Positions 7,169-10,579 of a DNA stretch of 10,579 nucleotides are shown here, piece after piece. The DNA is from Oscillospiraceae bacterium (lineage in GTDB: Bacteria; Bacillota; Clostridia; Oscillospirales; CAG-272), in assembly GCA_015065205.1 (NCBI GenBank), contig SVQS01000054.1:1-10579 (forward strand), read 5' to 3'. Numbering within the stretch: position 1 is the first letter of the stretch; each line of letters starts with the position of its first letter. The notes beneath the pieces were generated by a model. It saw only the letters and a list, made by a program, of their open reading frames with translations. It had not been told where the DNA came from and did no database searches. The position numbers and the translations under genes were made by a program.

Positions 7169-7215
7169 AAAAAAGCCCGAGGGCACCGTGCAAGAAGCAC
7201 GGTGCCCTCGGGCTT
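7169..7215 (-). terminator. Very strong intrinsic terminator of the 31-aa microprotein gene
   Basis: The arms 7173-7191 and 7197-7215 form a perfect 19-bp, GC-rich stem with a 5-nt loop (7192-7196). On the minus strand the stem is followed by a run of T (complement of the A run at 7169-7174). On the plus strand it is followed by ATGCCGTTATAT with no T-tract, so it works chiefly for minus-strand transcription and at best weakly for abrB. Confidence 0.93.
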
Positions 7216-7226
7216 ATGCCGTTATA

Positions 7227-7322
7227 TCAGCAATGGCCGCAGCAGCAGGAAAGCAGAATGATGGCAATGATGATCAACCAAAGGGTGCTGTTGTCAAACA
7301 GATTGCAAAAACAGTTATTCAT
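7227..7322 (-). CDS. Cysteine-rich membrane microprotein (31 aa), unknown function
   Basis: A 31-codon frame on the minus strand starts at ATG 7322 with a strong GGAGGA ribosome binding site 6-7 nt upstream and stops at 7227-7229, 12 nt before the strong terminator. The N-terminus MNNCFCNLFDNSTLW is polar with two Cys. Residues about 14-25 (LWLIIIAIILLS) are a short membrane helix, and the end is CCCGHC. Six of 31 residues are Cys. Tiny proteins of this design, with Asn/Cys-rich ends around an Ile/Leu helix, recur in Clostridia and are often left unannotated; I know no proven function. A spore-envelope or membrane role is a guess from neighbours spmAB and abrB. The ribosome binding site, frame and dedicated terminator together make it a real gene despite its size. 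Confidence 0.8.
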   Translation of the reverse strand: MNNCFCNLFDNSTLWLIIIAIILLSCCCGHC

Positions 7323-7346
7323 AATCGTTCCTCCAAAAAATCGCTT

Positions 7347-7405
7347 GAGGAGCTTTGGGGGGCTCCTCTGTTATCATACTATGACGAAAAAGGAAAAATG
7401 TGCAA
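7347..7405 (-). promoter_or_regulatory. Candidate promoter and 5' hairpin of the microprotein gene
   Basis: On the minus strand CATAGTAT (7376-7383) fits the mother-cell sigma-E/sigma-K -10 pattern CATANNNT, with AC (7400-7401) 16 nt upstream as in sigma-K promoters. The same stretch can be read as a poor sigma-A promoter (TTGCAC, 18 nt, TAGTAT). Transcription would start near 7369, almost exactly at a perfect 7-bp hairpin (GAGGAGC 7362-7368, GCTCCTC 7347-7353). TCCTC of the second arm could instead pair with GAGGA of the ribosome binding site. Nothing else is evident from 7406 to 7516, which is AT-rich. Confidence 0.4.
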
Positions 7406-7516
7406 GAATTTCGTCGAGAAAGGTGCGGAAAGCAATTTTTTTTGTTGCAAGAGAGACAAAAGCAAAATATTTTTATATTAAGGAAGAAAAATATGCACAA
7501 AAATCCAAAAAAGGTA

Positions 7517-7545
7517 TAGACAAATGCTGTAAGTTGTGCTATAAT
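7517..7545 (+). promoter_or_regulatory. Sigma-A-type promoter of the sugar-metabolism cluster
   Basis: TAGACA (7517-7522, one mismatch to TTGACA) and a perfect TATAAT (7540-7545) have a 17-nt spacer. The predicted start is near 7552, giving a leader of about 67 nt. Confidence 0.8.
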
Positions 7546-7565
7546 TAATTATCTACGATTAAATT

Positions 7566-7607
7566 CGCGCGCGTGCACACGCGTATAGGAGCGTTTACGT
7601 GCGCGCC
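7566..7607 (+). promoter_or_regulatory. GC-rich self-complementary leader element (operator or RNA switch candidate)
   Basis: This block contrasts sharply with the AT-rich DNA before it. It can form a local hairpin (CGCGT 7570-7574, loop GCAC, ACGCG 7579-7583) or a longer pairing of GCGCGC at 7567-7572 with GCGCGC at 7601-7606, directly next to the AGGAGG ribosome binding site (7608-7613). It lies wholly within the predicted leader. It could be a repressor operator or a structure that controls translation of the first gene. I do not recognise a known motif. Confidence 0.4.
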
Positions 7608-7618
7608 AGGAGGAGCTT

Positions 7619-8473
7619 ATGTACCAGTTTCCCATTGGCGTCGTCGTTGAATCCTTCCGCAAGGAGATTCACGAGGCTATCAAAGAGGCGAGCAAGCTCG
7701 GTCTTGACGGTATTCAAATGTACGGTACCAGAGGCGATTTTGTTCCCGAAAAATTTACGGCCGAGCGCCGTCGTGAACTTTTGAATTTTGCAAAAGATAA
7801 CGGCGTCAAGTTTTCCGCCATTTGCGGAGACTTCGGTCACGGCTTTATGAGTGCAGACTCTAACAATATCTACGTGGAACGCTCAAAGAGAGTGGTTGAT
7901 CTTGCATTGGAGATGGAGACAAACATTATCACTACGCACATTGGCGTAGTTCCCGAGGATAAGAACTGCGAGCGTTACAAAATCATGCAAGAGGCCTGCC
8001 ACGAGCTGGCACAGTATGCAGATAGTGTAAATGCACACTTCGCGGTTGAGACCGGTCCCGAGACCTCGGCGGTCCTTGGTGATTTCCTCGACGCTCTCGG
8101 TTCCTGCGGCGTTGGTGTCAATCTCGACCCCGCAAACCTTGTTATGGTCACGGGAGATGATCCCGCACGGGCCGTTCACCGTTTGAAGAAGTATATCGTC
8201 CACACCCACGCAAAGGACGGTGTCATGCTCAAACGCACCAATCCGGAATATATCTATCGGGTCATTCCTATGCCCGAGGATATGGCAGGCATCACCGCCT
8301 TCCGCGAAACTCCCCTGGGAGAGGGAAGCGTTGATTTTGTAGCCTACCTCAAGGCTCTTGAGGATATCGGCTACCGCGGCTTCCTCACAATCGAGCGCGA
8401 AGCGGGAGCAACCCCTGCCGACGATATTACCCTTGCAGCAAATTATTTGAGAAAAATAATAAAGGAGAACTAA
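7619..8473 (+). CDS. Sugar phosphate isomerase/epimerase-like TIM-barrel protein (xylose isomerase-like, AP endonuclease 2 family)
   Basis: 284 residues, the usual length for this family. The ATG follows AGGAGG with a 5-nt gap. These cytoplasmic divalent-metal TIM barrels isomerise or epimerise sugars or keto-sugars, or dehydrate inosose. The likely metal ligands are E144 (HFAVETGPE), D170 (GVNLDPANL), H197 (YIVHTHAKDG, with H195) and E259 (GFLTIERE). H107 in ITTHIGV and the FETPLGEG-like FRETPLGEGSVDF (228-240) fit the active-site face. It is the first gene of the cluster and ends 4 nt before the Gfo/Idh/MocA gene, so co-transcription is nearly certain. Substrate is unknown. Pairing with a dehydrogenase suggests an epimerase or isomerase acting on an oxidised sugar, as YcjR does in E. 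coli. Confidence 0.9.
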   Translation: MYQFPIGVVVESFRKEIHEAIKEASKLGLDGIQMYGTRGDFVPEKFTAERRRELLNFAKDNGVKFSAICGDFGHGFMSADSNNIYVERSKRVVDLALEMETNIITTHIGVVPEDKNCERYKIMQEACHELAQYADSVNAHFAVETGPETSAVLGDFLDALGSCGVGVNLDPANLVMVTGDDPARAVHRLKKYIVHTHAKDGVMLKRTNPEYIYRVIPMPEDMAGITAFRETPLGEGSVDFVAYLKALEDIGYRGFLTIEREAGATPADDITLAANYLRKIIKEN

Positions 8474-8477
8474 AACC

Positions 8478-9530
8478 ATGCAAAAGACTATTGCCATTAT
8501 CGGGTGCGGTAGAATTGCAAACTTTGCACATCTGCCGGCTCTCTCCAAAATGGAAAACGTGCGCATCAAATATGCGTGTGACCTGCTCATCGAAAAGGCG
8601 AACGCCGTAGTTGAAAAGTACGGCGCTGAACAAGCCATCACCGATTACAAAATCGCGCTTGATGACCCCGAGGTGCAAACCGTATTCGTTCTCACTCCCA
8701 ACTATGCGCACTACGTTATCACAATGGATGCGCTGAGGGCAGGCAAGAACGTTATGTGTGAAAAACCAATTACCGTCAACTACGCGCTCTCCAAAGAGAT
8801 GGCAGATGAAGCCGAAAAACAGGGCAAGCTGCTCAACATCGGTGTGTGCAACCGTTTCCAAGAGTCGGTTTGCCGCATCGCAGAAATGAACAAGCGTGGC
8901 GAGCTCGGTAACATTTATCACGTTTACTGCTCCTTCCGCGCACACCGTAGCATTCCCGGTCTTGGTGGTTCCTTTACCAACAAGGCAGAGTCGGGCGGCG
9001 GCGTTCTTATCGACTGGGGCGTACACTACCTCGACCTCATCCTCTACATCCTCGGCGGTGCCGAGCTCAAAACCGTTAGTGCCAACACCTATTGCGAAAT
9101 GGCAAAGGATATGAAGGCATATAAGTACACCGGCATGTGGGCTGAAGAAACTAAGAACCTTGAAACCGGTGTTAACGATGTTGATGACTTTGTAACCGGC
9201 TTCATTCGCACTGATAAGGCATCTATTTCCTTTAACGGCGCATGGGCACAAAACATTGCTAAAAAAGATACCTACATCGACTTCCTTGGTGACAAGGGCG
9301 GCGTCAGACTTGACTACTGCGGACATTTCTCATTCTTTAAAGATGATCTGACCGAAGAACGCCCCGAGTTTGACATTCCGGATATGTACTACCGCGAGGA
9401 CTCCGACTTCCTGGATGCCTGCGAGACCGGTCGTCGCAATCGCAGCCATATCAGCAACGTTCTCGAGAGCGCAAAGCTGCTTGATGCTATCTATCAATCG
9501 GCAGAAGAAAAGCGCGAGATTACCTTCTAA
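8478..9530 (+). CDS. Gfo/Idh/MocA-family NAD(P)-dependent sugar oxidoreductase
   Basis: 350 residues, full length for the family. Residues 1-120 form the Rossmann domain: IAIIGCGRIANFAHLPAL (5-22) holds the dinucleotide-binding turn, and VLTPNYAH (71-78) and the signature CEKPITVN (94-101) follow, with the catalytic lysine K96. The C-terminal alpha/beta domain shows GGGVLIDWGVHYLDLILYIL (173-192), where D179 and H183 match the usual substrate/proton-relay positions. Family members oxidise or reduce hydroxyls of inositols, glucosides and amino sugars in the cytoplasm. AGGAG at the end of the previous gene, 10 nt before the ATG, serves as ribosome binding site. It lies between the TIM-barrel gene and an ABC-importer lipoprotein, so it probably oxidises the imported sugar. 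Cofactor preference and substrate are not readable with confidence. Confidence 0.93.
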   Translation: MQKTIAIIGCGRIANFAHLPALSKMENVRIKYACDLLIEKANAVVEKYGAEQAITDYKIALDDPEVQTVFVLTPNYAHYVITMDALRAGKNVMCEKPITVNYALSKEMADEAEKQGKLLNIGVCNRFQESVCRIAEMNKRGELGNIYHVYCSFRAHRSIPGLGGSFTNKAESGGGVLIDWGVHYLDLILYILGGAELKTVSANTYCEMAKDMKAYKYTGMWAEETKNLETGVNDVDDFVTGFIRTDKASISFNGAWAQNIAKKDTYIDFLGDKGGVRLDYCGHFSFFKDDLTEERPEFDIPDMYYREDSDFLDACETGRRNRSHISNVLESAKLLDAIYQSAEEKREITF

Positions 9531-9588
9531 TTCCCAAGCGTGCCTTGGATCATATACCCCAAAATTTACTTAATCAAGGAGAAAAACG

Positions 9589-10579
9589 ATGAAAACAGTA
9601 TCTAAAATTTTAGTTCTTTTGCTTGCTATAGCAATGATGCTCTCTTGCTTTGCTGCTTGCAACCAAAAAGACAAAAACAACGGTAACAAGCCAAGCGGTG
9701 GAAATAACAACACTGACCTCGGCTATGAAATGCCAGACATAGTAGATTTAGACGAGTACACCTACCGAGCATATGTTCGCTCCAATGCTTCTACAAGCGA
9801 TTTCAGCAATGATGGGAATGCCGCTTTTGCTTGCGAGGACTTTTGGATCAATACGGAAGAGGGTGAGCCCGAGGATGCGTTGGCATACGCGGTTTATCAC
9901 CGCAACCAAGATATCGAATACGACTACAATGTTAAAATCAGACAGATTCCCCAAACCATCAATATGACGCAGGAATTGGCGAGATATGTTCAGAATGGCG
10001 ATAAATTTGATTTGACCATCATTTTGGCAAAATCGGCTGCAGGCGCTGCAACGCAAAACCTGCTTACTGAACTCAATGGCCTTCCCGACTTGAATTTGAG
10101 CCACGAGGCCTATGACCAAAACGCACTCAAGGAGCTTTCCATAAGTGATAAGCTTTACTATCTCAGTGGTGATATGAATATTTCCACACTTGATAGTGTT
10201 GCTCCTACTGTTGTTAACCTCAACCGTTATGAGCAGTATGCAGATGCAATTGTAGCTGAGTTTGGCGATCCGCTCTATTCAGATATCTATAACGTTGTTC
10301 GCGCCGGTAAGTGGACGATAGAAACTATGCTGAAGATGGCCGAAAAAGCATCTCTGGATGCGGACACCTCTGACGGTGATCTTGGCACCAATGTTGAGGA
10401 TGCAATCGGTTATTTCCAGTATAATGGTTCTGCAGTTTATTACTTCTACGGCGCAGGCGGACGTATTACCGAAATGAACGATGAAGGGAATCCTGAATTC
10501 GTTATCGGAAATCAAAAGAATGGCGATTTGTTTGACTACATCTTTGATAAACTCCATAAAAGCAAACGTAATATGAAGT
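9589..10579 (+). CDS. ABC transporter substrate-binding lipoprotein, probably for a carbohydrate (3' end outside window)
   Basis: 330 codons are visible and the frame is open at the right edge. The ATG at 9589 has AAGGAG 7 nt upstream. Residues 1-23 are a lipoprotein signal peptide (basic MKTVSK, hydrophobic ILVLLLAIAMML) with the most likely lipid-modified cysteine C24 (FAAC); C20 is an alternative. A flexible Asn/Gly/Lys-rich linker (28-42) follows, as usual for Firmicute binding proteins tethered to the outer membrane face. The mature part has solute-binding features: NGDKFDLTII (136-145), LTELNGLPDLNLS (159-171), SDKLYYLSGDMN (187-198) and RAGKWTIETMLKMAEKA (238-254). It starts 58 nt after the dehydrogenase gene on the same strand. 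Permease genes would be expected beyond the edge. The ligand is unknown. Confidence 0.88.
   Translation, partial: MKTVSKILVLLLAIAMMLSCFAACNQKDKNNGNKPSGGNNNTDLGYEMPDIVDLDEYTYRAYVRSNASTSDFSNDGNAAFACEDFWINTEEGEPEDALAYAVYHRNQDIEYDYNVKIRQIPQTINMTQELARYVQNGDKFDLTIILAKSAAGAATQNLLTELNGLPDLNLSHEAYDQNALKELSISDKLYYLSGDMNISTLDSVAPTVVNLNRYEQYADAIVAEFGDPLYSDIYNVVRAGKWTIETMLKMAEKASLDADTSDGDLGTNVEDAIGYFQYNGSAVYYFYGAGGRITEMNDEGNPEFVIGNQKNGDLFDYIFDKLHKSKRNMK

Noticed and set aside
7173..7215. The 19-bp hairpin as the abrB terminator
   Set aside because: No T-tract follows it on the plus strand; the T run is on the minus strand, so it belongs to the microprotein gene.
7883..9326. Long minus-strand open frames of 252 and 299 codons opposite the sugar genes (7883-8641, 8427-9326)
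   Set aside because: They are antisense to two well-supported family proteins, overlap each other, and show no recognisable domain or ribosome binding site.
9534..9548. CCAAG/CTTGG hairpin after the dehydrogenase gene
   Set aside because: It has only 5 bp and no T-tract, too weak to call a terminator; at most a minor mRNA-processing or stability element.

Overview
The window looks like chromosomal DNA from an endospore-forming member of the Clostridia (Firmicutes). The support is an adjacent spmA-spmB pair, RNase J, an AbrB-type switch protein, consensus sigma-A promoters with 17-bp spacers, strong GGAGG ribosome binding sites and AT-rich spacers. I cannot name the species. No IS element, CRISPR array, tRNA or rRNA was seen. 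Coding density is high and gene starts are clear once ribosome binding sites are used.

Left part (1-6720, all minus strand). Read in the direction of transcription, the order is spmA, spmB (start and stop overlap by 4 nt), an 89-residue tail-anchored protein, then RNase J behind its own consensus promoter and a roughly 240-nt leader, and finally a very large membrane-anchored extracytoplasmic protein of more than 1047 residues that runs off the left edge. That protein contains repeated units and may be a degenerate foldase-like (SurA/parvulin-related) protein.

Middle (6721-7618). A perfect sigma-A promoter drives a plus-strand AbrB-family regulator with a four-cysteine tail, divergent from spmA. 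It is followed by a tiny minus-strand gene for a 31-residue cysteine-rich membrane microprotein. This gene has its own ribosome binding site, a 5' hairpin and a perfect 19-bp-stem terminator, so it appears to be an independent transcript of about 200 nt. Sequences resembling Spo0A boxes lie near the RNase J and abrB promoters, which would fit the sporulation theme but are unproven.

Right part (7619-10579, plus strand). A sugar-metabolism cluster starts from a TAGACA/TATAAT promoter through a GC-rich, self-complementary leader. It holds a xylose-isomerase-like TIM-barrel protein, a Gfo/Idh/MocA-type NAD(P)-dependent sugar dehydrogenase 4 nt later, and a lipoprotein substrate-binding protein of an ABC importer, cut by the right edge. 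Import of a sugar or glycoside followed by oxidation and isomerisation or epimerisation is the natural reading. The mix of genes resembles keto-sugar pathways such as the E. coli ycj cluster, but the substrate cannot be read from the sequence.
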